Shown: positions 1-8,126 of the stretch, piece after piece
Layout of the letters: the number at the start of each line of letters is the position of its first letter
How positions within the stretch are numbered: the first letter of the stretch is position 1
From: an uncultured Bacillota bacterium
GTDB lineage: Bacteria > Bacillota > Dehalobacteriia > UBA4068 > UBA4997
DNA: 40,190 nt
NCBI GenBank assembly: GCA_948907985.1
Contig: CAQWMM010000011.1
Location: 5,001 to 45,190 of the forward strand
Reading direction: 5' to 3'
The notes under the pieces: model-generated
What the model was told of the DNA's origin: nothing
The model's database searches: none
Seen by the model: the letters and a program-made list of their open reading frames with translations, nothing else
Translations under genes and position numbers: made by a program

Positions 1-775
1 CGGCATACGCGCCCTCTGTGGGCTTGTTCGCCGCAGTTGGTATAACAGGCGCATAGTCTGGCTTTGCCGCGCTCGCGCCGCCCAAACCGCCCTCAATAAC
101 CATAAAATTGGGTTTTATAATCGGCTGTAAATTGATTTTAGGCCGCTCCGGCCTTATAACCGGCTCCAGATTGATTTTAGGCTGTTCCGTCTGAACGCTT
201 TGGCTAACAGCGGCAGGGGCTGACGAGGGCGGCATTGCCGTTTCCGTTCGCTGCGCCCGGCTCTCCATATTGGCCAGCCGCTTATCCATAACGCCCAACA
301 GCCCGGCATACGCACCCTCTGTGGGCTTGTTCGCCGCTGCCTGCATAATTGGCGCTGCGCCTGATTTTTCCGCGCTCATGCCGCCCAAACCGCCCTCAAT
401 AACCGTCAATTCCGGCCTGATTACCGGCTGCAAATTTATTGCTGGCCGCTCCGGACTGATTACCGGCTCCAGATTGATTTTAGGCTGTTCCAGCTGTGCT
501 GTTTGCGTTGGTACCGGGGAAGTAAAGGGCGGCATTGCTGCCGTTTCTGTCCGCTGCGCCCGGCTCTCCATATTGGCCAGCCGCCTGTCCATAACGCCCA
601 ACAGCCCGGCATACGCGCCCTCTGTGGGCTTATTCGCTGCTGTTGGTATAACAGGTGCATAGTCTGGCTTTGCCGCGCTCACGCCGCCCAAACCGCCCTC
701 AATAACCGTAAAACTTGGTTTTATAACTGGCTCCAGACTGATTTTAGGCTGCTCCGTCTGAATTGTTTGGATGAT
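1..775 (-). repeat. 303-bp tandem repeats inside the tape measure gene
   Basis: The stretch beginning cggcatacgc recurs at positions 1, 304 and 607, exactly 303 bp (101 codons) apart, with high identity over at least 100 bp each time. Each unit encodes EQPKI-LEPVI motifs, a VIEGGLGG motif, NKPTEGAYAGLLGVMD and NMESRAQRTETA. The first unit (about 607-775) is shorter because it lacks a second PVI-type motif. The array continues past the left edge. Confidence 0.92.
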
Positions 776-2560
776 AGGAGCAGGTGAGGCCTGCGCTGTC
801 ATAGCAGCAGCCGCCGCAACACTTTCCCGGTTTGGCAAAATCCGGCTGCCGCCCGGCAATTCCACCAGCTCCGGCCCTTCTTCGCCAACCCAGGTTAAAC
901 CGCCGCGCCAGTTGTCATCGCCCTTGGCGTTGCGGCCAATTTTAGGCCGGCTTAATTTGGGAGCGCTTATATTATCCTCTGCATTGCTATCCCGTTTAAC
1001 TTTGCCACTTTTGCCGCCAATATTGACGCTGGCAGCATTGCCGCCGGTCAGCTTGCTTACTTTATCGCTTACCCATTCCAGGCCGCCGGCCACCTTTTGG
1101 ATTATTGGCTCCAGTCTTCCCCAAACGGCGCTTACAACATCTACAATGCCCTCAAACACCCGGCTGGTTACGTTAAACAACACCTTAAAGGCGCTGCCGG
1201 CTATATCCAGCACCGGGGATATTACATTCCAGGCCGTCTTTATTACCGAGGCAATAACCGGAGCGGTTTTGCTGATTATCTTTTGCAGCCAGCCCATTTT
1301 GCTGCCTACAAAATTAAGCACAGCGCCCACCTTTTGACTTATACCGTCAAATACCGTGCCAAACACCGGTGCCAGCGTTTTCGCCGCCGTACTCAGCGCG
1401 TTAAACACGCCGCATATAACCGGCTTTGCCGCCTCCAGCCGCCGGCCTATTGCCGCCGCGCCCTCTGACAGTTTGGGCAAAATCGCCGTGGCCGCTTTAA
1501 CGCCCCGGCCAATGCCGCCTGCTATTACTGTGCCGAAACGCTCAACAGCCGGAGCCGCCTTGTCCACCAGGGTTATTACTTCGCCCAGCGCCGGTTTTAT
1601 TTCTTCAACTACTTTCAGGCCAAAATCCGCCGCATAGCTTTTCAGTTTGCCGGTAATGGTGGATACAAGGCCGCTGCCTGTTGTGGCCAGCTTATTGGCG
1701 GCTCCGCCGAAAAAGTCCTGCAAATCCGCCTGAACGCCCTCAAAGCCTTTTTGCTTAAATTCTTCGGCGCTTACCTTAAAGCCAAATGATTTAAGCCGCT
1801 CCATTTCGCCCATTTTGGCGTCGGCTAAAGCCTCGATAGCGTCGGATACACTGGCCGTGCCGCCGCTGGCCGCCGCCATATCCTCGGCCAGCTCAATCAT
1901 CCGCATAGCGGAGTAGGTATCGCCACCGGATATAGCCACCGCACGGGAACCGGCGGCAATAACTTCGCCGGTTTCAAAAGGCGTGGCGTTGGCGTTATCC
2001 CGGAGCTTTTGTATATAGCTGCTGGTTTCCGCCTGCACCTGCTCACCCGTCCAGTCCTTATTAGTGGCCTGGATAAAATGCGCCATTGCCACCTGCTGCT
2101 GCTCCAGCTGCATACCGCTGCTTACGGTTGCGCCTAAAGCCGCTGCGCCAACGCCGCCGGCAATGGCTATCGGTATGGCCACGCCTTTAGCCAGATTTTT
2201 AAGCTGACCGCCAACCCGGCTGAGTTCTGAGCCTAAAGCCTGCACCCGGCGCGTGGCCGCCCGAATTGGCGCCGTGGCCAGATCCGCTACGGCCAGCGTT
2301 GTAACCACCCTTTGGCGCAAAGGCCGCAGGCGCTCCACAACCCGGCCTATGGCTCTGACCGCCGGCGTGGTTTCCACCTGCGTCCGATAGCGTTGGTTAA
2401 ACGTATCTCGCAGGCGCAGCCGGGTTTGCGCTATATCCTGCCGAAAACGGCTTTGCTCCTGCCGGATACTTTGCAGCACCCCGGTGGCGTTATCCTGCAA
2501 GGCGATAATGCCGCCAATAACCCGGTCGGCGCCGCCGGCTAAACTGCCAATAACGCTCAC
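1..2560 (-). CDS. Phage tail tape measure protein (3'-truncated by window edge)
   Basis: Long minus-strand frame with no stop to the left edge, so more than 850 residues. The likely start is the GTG at 2558-2560, preceded by AAAGGGGGAAAG. The order of parts is an N-terminal charged helical region, a glycine/alanine-rich hydrophobic stretch (about residues 120-145), a core resembling phage tape measure proteins, and a segment with GEEGPELVELPGGSRILP, which is common near the C-terminus of this family. After that come about 101-residue repeats. The family sets tail length and helps DNA entry. It follows the frameshifted chaperone, the usual order in myophages and siphophages. The true C-terminus and repeat number lie outside the window. 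Confidence 0.88.
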   Translation of the reverse strand, partial: MSVIGSLAGGADRVIGGIIALQDNATGVLQSIRQEQSRFRQDIAQTRLRLRDTFNQRYRTQVETTPAVRAIGRVVERLRPLRQRVVTTLAVADLATAPIRAATRRVQALGSELSRVGGQLKNLAKGVAIPIAIAGGVGAAALGATVSSGMQLEQQQVAMAHFIQATNKDWTGEQVQAETSSYIQKLRDNANATPFETGEVIAAGSRAVAISGGDTYSAMRMIELAEDMAAASGGTASVSDAIEALADAKMGEMERLKSFGFKVSAEEFKQKGFEGVQADLQDFFGGAANKLATTGSGLVSTITGKLKSYAADFGLKVVEEIKPALGEVITLVDKAAPAVERFGTVIAGGIGRGVKAATAILPKLSEGAAAIGRRLEAAKPVICGVFNALSTAAKTLAPVFGTVFDGISQKVGAVLNFVGSKMGWLQKIISKTAPVIASVIKTAWNVISPVLDIAGSAFKVLFNVTSRVFEGIVDVVSAVWGRLEPIIQKVAGGLEWVSDKVSKLTGGNAASVNIGGKSGKVKRDSNAEDNISAPKLSRPKIGRNAKGDDNWRGGLTWVGEEGPELVELPGGSRILPNRESVAAAAAMTAQASPAPIIQTIQTEQPKISLEPVIKPSFTVIEGGLGGVSAAKPDYAPVIPTAANKPTEGAYAGLLGVMDRRLANMESRAQRTETAAMPPFTSPVPTQTAQLEQPKINLEPVISPERPAINLQPVIRPELTVIEGGLGGMSAEKSGAAPIMQAAANKPTEGAYAGLLGVMDKRLANMESRAQRTETAMPPSSAPAAVSQSVQTEQPKINLEPVIRPERPKINLQPIIKPNFMVIEGGLGGASAAKPDYAPVIPTAANKPTEGAYA

Positions 2561-2718
2561 TTAATCTTTCCCCCTTTGCTCTCTAATTCCACCCCCATTG
2601 ACGCAAAATAAAACATTTTGGAGCAATAGTCAAGATTTAGAATTTCTTCCGGCCTAAAGCCCTTTTGCAAATAGTAATGCACAAGCTGGGCGTCGCCGTC
2701 CCGCTTTATTAGTTTTTT
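2557..2718 (-). CDS. Frameshift extension of tail assembly chaperone (gpT-like part)
   Basis: This 51-codon open frame lies -1 relative to the upstream chaperone and has no start codon or ribosome binding site of its own at its beginning. It opens with LIKRDGDAQLVHYYLQKGF and ends in GGKIK. Its stop overlaps the GTG start of the tape measure gene. It would be translated as a C-terminal extension of the chaperone by slippage at the A AAA AAC heptamer at 2712-2718. The arrangement matches the lambda G/GT type of tail chaperone pair: the long form binds the tape measure protein and the short form is made in excess. That role is inferred from position and frame. Confidence 0.8.
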   Translation of the reverse strand, partial: KKLIKRDGDAQLVHYYLQKGFRPEEILNLDYCSKMFYFASMGVELESKGGKIK

Positions 2719-3176
2719 AAGGCGTCAACCGCTTTTTCTGCTGCCTTTTGTTTGCTTTCTTCCACTGTTGTTATCTTTTGTTTACCGATAATGCCGGATA
2801 GATACATAACGTGCATAGCAATCTCGGTAATTTCGCAAGGTTCAAAAATATTTACAATATCCAGCGGCTCCAGAATATGTTTTTGTTCTGCCGGCAAGCC
2901 TGCCTCCTGCGCCATAATCTCCTTAGCCGTGTCTTTAAGATTAGGTTCAACCACTGCCATATAGACACAATTTTTATCCCCTCTGTCTTCGTCGTTGCTG
3001 TTTTTAAAAATGTCATGGCACTCCAAGTACTCGGCCATGGCAATACTGCGGATTTTAATATCCATATCCAGGCTCGGAATGTGCAGCGTCCGATAACGCG
3101 GTCTTTTTTTACTTTCCAAACGCTGCAAAGATTTTTTGGCAAATTCAGCCAGCAGACTGCTTTTTTCCTTATTCAT
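2709..3176 (-). CDS. Phage tail assembly chaperone (XkdN/gpG-like)
   Basis: A 155-residue protein with a strong AAAGGAGG site upstream. It is rich in charged residues, contains LHIPSLDMDIKIRSIAMAEYLECHDIF and sits between the tail tube and tape measure genes, the position of XkdN in PBSX-type phages and gpG in lambda. The 3' end carries the frameshift heptamer just before the stop, supporting a gpG/gpGT pair. The short form ends in DALKN. The family coats the tape measure protein during tail assembly. The family call rests mainly on position plus the frameshift. Confidence 0.82.
   Translation of the reverse strand: MNKEKSSLLAEFAKKSLQRLESKKRPRYRTLHIPSLDMDIKIRSIAMAEYLECHDIFKNSNDEDRGDKNCVYMAVVEPNLKDTAKEIMAQEAGLPAEQKHILEPLDIVNIFEPCEITEIAMHVMYLSGIIGKQKITTVEESKQKAAEKAVDALKN
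2712..2718 (-). promoter_or_regulatory. Programmed -1 ribosomal frameshift site (A AAA AAC)
   Basis: On the minus strand the chaperone frame reads GCC TTA AAA AAC TAA. A AAA AAC is a classic slippery heptamer in the correct register, and the zero-frame stop follows at once. Slipping back one base continues into the open frame described at 2557. Confidence 0.85.
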
Positions 3177-3199
3177 TTTATTTAACCTCCTTTTTAAGT

Positions 3200-3637
3200 T
3201 TAAGCATTAATCCTGTCCAGATTAATCATATCGCTTGGTGTAAAGCCGCCGGTAAATTCCTGTTCAATGTTTTGGCCTTTCTCCCAGCCAATCAGCGGCA
3301 AATCGTTGAACCAGCAATTATCTATACTATAACGTTCCTCCTGTTTGCCCACCGCGTCCGGATCGGCCAGCTTGGCAATAATCATCATGCGCTCGTCATT
3401 GCCGGCAGCATAGTTGCGCAGGGCATCGTAACCGCGCGTACAAACCTTATAAATGCCGATTGTGAGTTCTCCCTTTAATCCGGTAACCTTGCTGTCCACA
3501 TCAATGCCCAGCTGCACGTCGCCCCGGTTGGCGGTAATTTTGGCTTCAATCTTTTTCAGCTCAAAAACTTTCTCGCCGTTTATCCAAAGCTCTCCCCAGG
3601 CGCCGGTCAACGTCTGATTACCCCTTACTTTATCCAT
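3200..3637 (-). CDS. Phage tail tube protein (XkdM-like)
   Basis: 145 residues. The start GNQTLTGAWGELWINGEKVFE and the internal KGELTIGIYKVC resemble XkdM-type tail tube proteins, which are 140-150 residues long. It lies directly downstream of the sheath gene, as in PBSX-like contractile tails. The product should stack as the inner tube inside the sheath. A second, diverged tail tube gene from another phage lies at 24618. Confidence 0.88.
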   Translation of the reverse strand: MDKVRGNQTLTGAWGELWINGEKVFELKKIEAKITANRGDVQLGIDVDSKVTGLKGELTIGIYKVCTRGYDALRNYAAGNDERMMIIAKLADPDAVGKQEERYSIDNCWFNDLPLIGWEKGQNIEQEFTGGFTPSDMINLDRINA

Positions 3638-3673
3638 TTAATCATCCTCCCTTAATGAACATTTAGCATCTGC

Positions 3674-4738
3674 CTACATATGGCATACCAGCTTCAAATC
3701 TTCCATAGCGTTAACAAATTTAACGTGAGAGCTGACAAAAACGTGGCTCCCGGTGTTATATCTGGCCATAGCCGTATCGTCCAGGCTGCTGGTATCAATA
3801 CCCTGCGCCTCGACAAACTGCCGCTGCGCTGCCACGTCAATTTCAGCGGTATTGTCAAAGCTCTGATCCAACACGTCCGGCGTCAGCCCCTGCTGATAAG
3901 CCATTATTGCTTTGACAAACATCTGCTTGGCGTCATAATCATTGCGGATTTTGCCCACATAAGCGTCCTCAAAAGTTTCTCTGATGTCGTCCTGGTATTT
4001 GTCCATACCCTCCACAATTTTAATAATGCTGAAGTCCCGGCCTTTTTCGGTGGTGAAACTAACCAGACTGTTGACGCCGCGGCCAATCTTAAAGTTTTCG
4101 CCGTCATATATCAGAATAAGTTCGCCTTTGTCAATGCGCTCGTCCGGGTCCTGGGGCGTATCCGCCGAGATAATATCGTTAAGCACATAATAGGTGCAGG
4201 TGCGCGTAAAAGGCAGCCCGGCCAGCAAGCCGCAAATTCTGGCGCAGTATTCCGCCGTGCTGAACGCCGTTTTTGACAAACTGCTCCTGATATTATCCGT
4301 GGTAAAATTAATAATACCCTCGTGGTCAGCCTTGCAGTTGGGCAGCACCGCCTTAAAGGTTTTATGCCGCTGCTCGCGGCTTTCCTTAATAAAGGCGGAA
4401 ACCGTGGATACGCCCTCCTCATTAATACCGGGAATGGTTAAGTAATTCCATTTGTAATTTTGCAGCACTTTAAGCGCCGCATTATAGTTTTTATTTTCCG
4501 TTCCCATGCGGTAAATAATAACCTTGGTCGGCACTCCCTCGTAAACCAGCTTAATATAGTCATAATTGCGCTCGCTCCACTGCGTGGGGTCAACGTCAGT
4601 TACAGATTTATATTCCGTTATTTCCGCGCCGCCCTCGGTATCGTCGTGCAAAATAAGCGCTACAATACCGCGCGCCGTACCGTCAATGGCCTCCAGCGCC
4701 TTGGTCTTAAAACTAACAAGTATTTCCGGCAATCCCAT
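3674..4738 (-). CDS. Phage tail sheath protein
   Basis: 354 residues starting MGLPEILVSFKTKALEAI, which is typical of compact sheath proteins in PBSX-like and Mu-like phages of Bacillota. A ribosome binding site (AAGGAAGTG) precedes the ATG. The C-terminal region has DGENFKIGRGVNSLVSFT, a conserved sheath segment, followed by helices expected to bind the tube. The gene is intact, unlike the sheath gene at 25096. Its presence makes region 1 a contractile-tailed (myovirus) phage. Confidence 0.9.
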   Translation of the reverse strand: MGLPEILVSFKTKALEAIDGTARGIVALILHDDTEGGAEITEYKSVTDVDPTQWSERNYDYIKLVYEGVPTKVIIYRMGTENKNYNAALKVLQNYKWNYLTIPGINEEGVSTVSAFIKESREQRHKTFKAVLPNCKADHEGIINFTTDNIRSSLSKTAFSTAEYCARICGLLAGLPFTRTCTYYVLNDIISADTPQDPDERIDKGELILIYDGENFKIGRGVNSLVSFTTEKGRDFSIIKIVEGMDKYQDDIRETFEDAYVGKIRNDYDAKQMFVKAIMAYQQGLTPDVLDQSFDNTAEIDVAAQRQFVEAQGIDTSSLDDTAMARYNTGSHVFVSSHVKFVNAMEDLKLVCHM

Positions 4739-4761
4739 AGATTTATCACTTCCTTAAAAAC

Positions 4762-5208
4762 TTATTTTATATTTGTATCTAATTCCTGCATAAAGGGCAG
4801 GGGTTCCGGCTCCGGGCTGCTGTCCCTGAAAGAGAGCGTAAAGGCAGCGTGCAGAACTTTGTCCTCTATTCTAAAGCCCACGTCCGCCACCGTTATAGCC
4901 CGGTCGGCAAAGCAAAAACAAGGGCGTATCAGGCCGTCCACCGCCGGAATTATGGCATAATAAGTTTTGTTTTGCTCGCTGGCGGTGTGTATTGCAACAT
5001 CTACAAATACCTGCCGGTCGGTGTGCCAGCGGTTCACCGTCCGGTTGACCACCGGCTGCATATCTATATATATCCAGTCTTCCGCCGCCGCCGTTTCATC
5101 CGCGCTGTCCGTCCGCTGGATTTCCTCGCAGAAAACGTCATAAGCCGAAAACAGCCCCTTAAACGCTCTGACCAGCGCCGTCCTTATTTCTTCAAAAACA
5201 TTCTCCAT
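4762..5208 (-). CDS. Phage tail terminator/completion protein (DUF6838-like)
   Basis: 148 residues beginning MENVFEEIRTALVRAFKG. The layout, with an N-terminal helix followed by beta-rich segments such as DWIYIDMQPV and VFVDVAIHT, matches small proteins found between the HK97-gp10-like gene and the sheath gene in PBSX-type clusters. It probably caps the tail or joins it to the neck. The assignment comes from length, layout and gene order. Confidence 0.7.
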   Translation of the reverse strand: MENVFEEIRTALVRAFKGLFSAYDVFCEEIQRTDSADETAAAEDWIYIDMQPVVNRTVNRWHTDRQVFVDVAIHTASEQNKTYYAIIPAVDGLIRPCFCFADRAITVADVGFRIEDKVLHAAFTLSFRDSSPEPEPLPFMQELDTNIK

Positions 5209-5212
5209 TTTG

Positions 5213-5614
5213 CTATGCCTCGTGTGAATTTATAAAGTCGTGCAGCCATTGCCGCAAAAAAGGCGTAAGCCGGGACTGCACCTCAATCAAAGACAGCTCC
5301 ATCATATGCCTGCCCGGCACAAAGCCCCGGCCTCCCTGCCTGCGGTGGCCGTATTCCACCATAGCGGCGTATTCTACATTGGTGTAAACCTCAATGTAAT
5401 AGCAATCGCCGCGCTTAACAATATCCCCAACAATCCAGCTGTCCTGCAGCCGTCCGGTTTTCACCGGCGTTTTCTCCTTAACTTTGGTTTGCAGCTCTCT
5501 GGCTATCTGGATAACCAGCTCCCTAAATTCCGCCGGATACTGGCGCTCAATCAGCTGCGCCAGCCGCCGCTCCCAGGCGTCCAGGCCGTCAAAGCGGTAT
5601 TCAGTACCGCTCAT
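5213..5614 (-). CDS. HK97 gp10-like head-tail joining/tail component
   Basis: 133 residues. TKVKEKTPVKTGRLQDSW is the hallmark of the HK97 gp10 / XkdI-like family. The later VEYAAMVEYGHRRQGGRGFV fits the family pattern of VEYG near a glycine/arginine loop. It overlaps the upstream neighbour by one base and lies between the connector genes and the tail terminator. Proteins of this family complete the neck or tail during assembly. Confidence 0.88.
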   Translation of the reverse strand: MSGTEYRFDGLDAWERRLAQLIERQYPAEFRELVIQIARELQTKVKEKTPVKTGRLQDSWIVGDIVKRGDCYYIEVYTNVEYAAMVEYGHRRQGGRGFVPGRHMMELSLIEVQSRLTPFLRQWLHDFINSHEA

Positions 5615-5964
5615 CAGACGCGCTCCTTAAAGAGCGTTACCGGAATTTCATTGTGCGAGGGATAGAAAAAAGCCCTGCTGGCCACCCCTTTAATTGTGCG
5701 TCCCTGCTGGCGTACTTCCAGCAAATCGCCGGGCAGTATTTCCACTTCCGGGCGCACAAACAGGGTATAATCTACTCCGGCCTTGGCCACCGGCTGCTCC
5801 CTCTGCCGCCTGCCGCCGCTGGGACGGCTTAAAGAGCAGGGCAAATCTGCATAAACAAGCCGCCGCTCCTGCTCGGTTTCACCGTCATTTTTAAGGCTTT
5901 TGCAAGGCCGGTAAACGCTGCATAAATCGTCATAGGTGCCGGCCAGAATATCCGCCTCAGTCAT
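5614..5964 (-). CDS. Head closure/stopper protein (XkdH-like)
   Basis: 116 residues with a beta-rich pattern (VDYTLFVRPEVEILPGDLLEV) typical of head-closure proteins of the SPP1 gp16/XkdH group. The ATG overlaps the end of the upstream connector gene. The position between the adaptor and the gp10-like gene supports the role. The family plugs the portal after packaging. Identification is by context and fold pattern rather than a diagnostic motif. Confidence 0.7.
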   Translation of the reverse strand: MTEADILAGTYDDLCSVYRPCKSLKNDGETEQERRLVYADLPCSLSRPSGGRRQREQPVAKAGVDYTLFVRPEVEILPGDLLEVRQQGRTIKGVASRAFFYPSHNEIPVTLFKERV

Positions 5965-6364
5965 TTGGGTTCGCCTCCGCGTCTCTTGGTATTTTCATGC
6001 GCTTAAAAGGGATAAGCAGGCTTTTGTAATTGCGCGCAAACTCCACCGTTTCCGTATAGCTGCTGCGCCTGTCCTTATAGCTGATAGTGGTATCACCCCT
6101 GGATATGCTGGAGATAACGCCATCGGCGGTATTATCCCCGGCCTGATTATCATAGTGCAGCATATCCTCAACTATCTGCGCCGCCACATCCTCTAAAAGC
6201 TCCGGTAAATCCGGGCGGCTGCAATACACCAGAATACGGTTGACCGCCCGGCGCGTATAGCGCTCGATGAGCGGCGCCTTATCTTCGGCCAGCTTTAACG
6301 TCTGCTGCACATCAGCGGCAATTTTCAAAATCTGCTTGTCTAACGCTGTCTTTTTGCTTGCCAT
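5957..6364 (-). CDS. Head-tail connector/adaptor protein (gp6/YqbG-like)
   Basis: 135 residues, largely helical. RRAVNRILVYCSRPDLPELLED followed by VAAQIVEDML resembles the helical bundle of head-tail adaptors that sit under the portal. It is directly downstream of the capsid gene and overlaps the head closure gene by 8 bp, the usual place for an adaptor. The assignment rests on helical content, length and position. Confidence 0.72.
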   Translation of the reverse strand: MASKKTALDKQILKIAADVQQTLKLAEDKAPLIERYTRRAVNRILVYCSRPDLPELLEDVAAQIVEDMLHYDNQAGDNTADGVISSISRGDTTISYKDRRSSYTETVEFARNYKSLLIPFKRMKIPRDAEANPND

Positions 6365-6367
6365 AGC

Positions 6368-7330
6368 TTATTTCTCACCGCCGGAGGGCGTTGTCGGAGC
6401 CGCCGGTTCCGCCTGCTTAATGTTGACGATAACCCCCGGCATTTTGTTTTTAAGTATCCACAAATCGTGATATTTGCGGTAATCCATAGCCCAGGCGTTA
6501 GCGTTCTGATAAGTCTGTGGGTCAAAAATTCGCATTGTATCCGTTCTTGACACGGCAATAGGCGTACTTCTGGGGCAGATAATCCAGTTAACGTCCAGAG
6601 CGTCTTCGGTTGGCTCAAAACCAAACTTGTCTTTATCTTCACCCCGGCCTGTCCAGAATTTATATTTTGTTTTCAGCCTGTCCGGCGTTACCCGGATAAT
6701 TGGGATTTTCCCCTCCAGACTTTTAACTTTTAAGGTAATATCTCCCTGCCGAAAATCCGTAACGCTCATATTCCTGGCCAGTTTTTCGTTCATATCCAGA
6801 ATTGCCGCCACTCGCATACTCATTGTAATAACCAGCGGAACCTCAGAGCCTACGCTGCATTGTACGTCCACAATATCTTCATAAAGTTTTTTAAGAATAG
6901 TGGCCTCCGCCGGCGTATAGCCGTAAACAGCGCGCTTGGCCTCCATAGCCTGTTTGGCAATGGAACTGTAACGATAGGCATCAATCTCCGGTATAACTTT
7001 TTCACGCTGAAACTGTCCCATAACAGCCGGAGCATTAACCAGAAAATTACTTTCGCTAACGTCCATAGCGTCCAGCAAAAACCGCTTGCCTCTGTCCTGT
7101 GTCATTGTTTTGGTTTCATAATGCAGGTTGACCGCGCCGGTTACATAGCCCAGGTTGCGGTCATAATCTGCCAGACCGTCCATTTCCAGAATAGGAATTT
7201 TTACATCCGCACCGCCGGTATACTGAATAAGGCTCTGGTTCGGCTCCATCCAGCCGCTGGTAGCCTCCTGCACTGCCAGCTCATCCAGGCTTTTCTGGAA
7301 AAGAGCTGCAAACTCAATAACATTTGGCAT
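6368..7330 (-). CDS. Major capsid protein
   Basis: 320 residues following the scaffold gene, the standard scaffold-capsid order. It starts MPNVIEFAALFQKSLDELAV and contains DYDRNLGYVTGAVNLHYET and the segment around LLDAMDVSESN, which recur in Bacillota capsid proteins of the HK97 fold. The C-terminal tail is proline/threonine-rich (AAPTTPSGG). No protease gene is seen nearby, so maturation by cleavage cannot be claimed. A quite different capsid gene lies at 28875. Confidence 0.85.
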   Translation of the reverse strand: MPNVIEFAALFQKSLDELAVQEATSGWMEPNQSLIQYTGGADVKIPILEMDGLADYDRNLGYVTGAVNLHYETKTMTQDRGKRFLLDAMDVSESNFLVNAPAVMGQFQREKVIPEIDAYRYSSIAKQAMEAKRAVYGYTPAEATILKKLYEDIVDVQCSVGSEVPLVITMSMRVAAILDMNEKLARNMSVTDFRQGDITLKVKSLEGKIPIIRVTPDRLKTKYKFWTGRGEDKDKFGFEPTEDALDVNWIICPRSTPIAVSRTDTMRIFDPQTYQNANAWAMDYRKYHDLWILKNKMPGVIVNIKQAEPAAPTTPSGGEK

Positions 7331-7331
7331 T

Positions 7332-7931
7332 TTATCTCAACCCCTCTTTCATTGACTTTTTAATTTGTGCCTCGATTGTTTCCTTGCTGCTGCCGGCATT
7401 AAGGCCGGACGGCGTTTTGCCCTTGAGCCTGTCTTTAACCGCAGCCTCAATGCTGCTGTTAAAGCTATCCGCAACGGTTTTCAGACTGGCCTGCATTTTT
7501 TCCTTGCTGCTGTAATCCAGCAGCGCCGCCAAATCTGCCGGAAGGTTCTGTTTTTGCAATTCCGCCGCCGCCATTTCCTGCAGCTCTTTGCTTAAAAGTT
7601 GGGCTTTAAGCTCGGCCAGCTCCTTTTGCATATCCGGCTCGGCGGTCTTTTCCGGCTGTTTTGCGCCGCCCACGCTGGCCTTGGCTACGGCCTCGGCCAC
7701 CGCCGCGTCAAATTCAGCCTGCGTGTAGGTTTTGCCGTCGCCCTCGGCTTGGGCAGGCATGTCCTTGTTCGGAGCGGCTTTTTTCTCGCCCCGGCTCAAA
7801 AAGTCCATAAACTTCTGCAGCAGCCCGTCCTGTTCTTTGGCGGCGGCTCCCTCGGCGCCTTTATCCTGTGCGCCGTCGCTGGTAGCAGCCGGTTCTTCGG
7901 CTACGCCGGGTGTGGTTTTGGTTTCATCCAT
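7332..7931 (-). CDS. Capsid scaffolding protein (DUF4355-like)
   Basis: 199 residues, with an acidic low-complexity N-terminus, a central TYTQAEFDAAVAEAVAKA segment, then a long predicted coiled coil (about residues 100-135) and a basic C-terminus (KKSMKEGLR). This is the usual plan of phage scaffold proteins of the DUF4355/GP20 group, which fill the procapsid and leave before packaging. GGAGGTAAGAAATT precedes the ATG. It lies between MuF and capsid genes. Confidence 0.85.
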   Translation of the reverse strand: MDETKTTPGVAEEPAATSDGAQDKGAEGAAAKEQDGLLQKFMDFLSRGEKKAAPNKDMPAQAEGDGKTYTQAEFDAAVAEAVAKASVGGAKQPEKTAEPDMQKELAELKAQLLSKELQEMAAAELQKQNLPADLAALLDYSSKEKMQASLKTVADSFNSSIEAAVKDRLKGKTPSGLNAGSSKETIEAQIKKSMKEGLR

Positions 7932-7970
7932 AATTTCTTACCTCCATAATCATTTTATTTTTATATAATC

Positions 7971-8003
7971 AAACGCTTGCCAACTGTCCTTTAGCAAGCG
8001 TTT
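7971..8003 (-). terminator. Strong hairpin between muF and scaffold genes
   Basis: A 10-bp perfect stem, AAACGCTTGC paired with GCAAGCGTTT around a 13-nt loop. On the minus strand it is followed by GATTATATAAAAAT, a weak U-rich tail. It may tune capsid/scaffold expression relative to portal genes or protect a processed mRNA end. Confidence 0.6.
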
Positions 8004-8020
8004 AATTGACGTTTTAATGA

Positions 8021-8121
8021 ACACTTAGCGACTGACAATCCAGCGAAGTCCAGCATAGCTGGGCAAAGCTGGAGCAGGCAGAGCTTAGTGTGAATTAATC
8101 CATTTGGCTTTAGACAAATGG
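8021..8121. other. Structured non-coding segment downstream of muF
   Basis: No convincing gene lies between 7932 and 8126. ACACTTAGC at 8021 pairs with GCTTAGTGT at 8083-8091 (8 of 9). Inside it CCAGC (8040) pairs with GCTGG (8068) and CCAGC (8050) pairs with GCTGG (8058). A separate hairpin CCATTTG/CAAATGG (8100-8121) sits just past the muF stop. The nested layout suggests a folded RNA element. Its function is unknown. Confidence 0.55.
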
Positions 8122-8126
8122 AAACC

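Noticed and set aside
270..1637. Plus-strand open frames across 270-1637
   Set aside because: They are antisense to the tape measure gene; their alanine/proline-rich products mirror the GC-biased codons and repeats of the real frame, and no ribosome binding sites support them.
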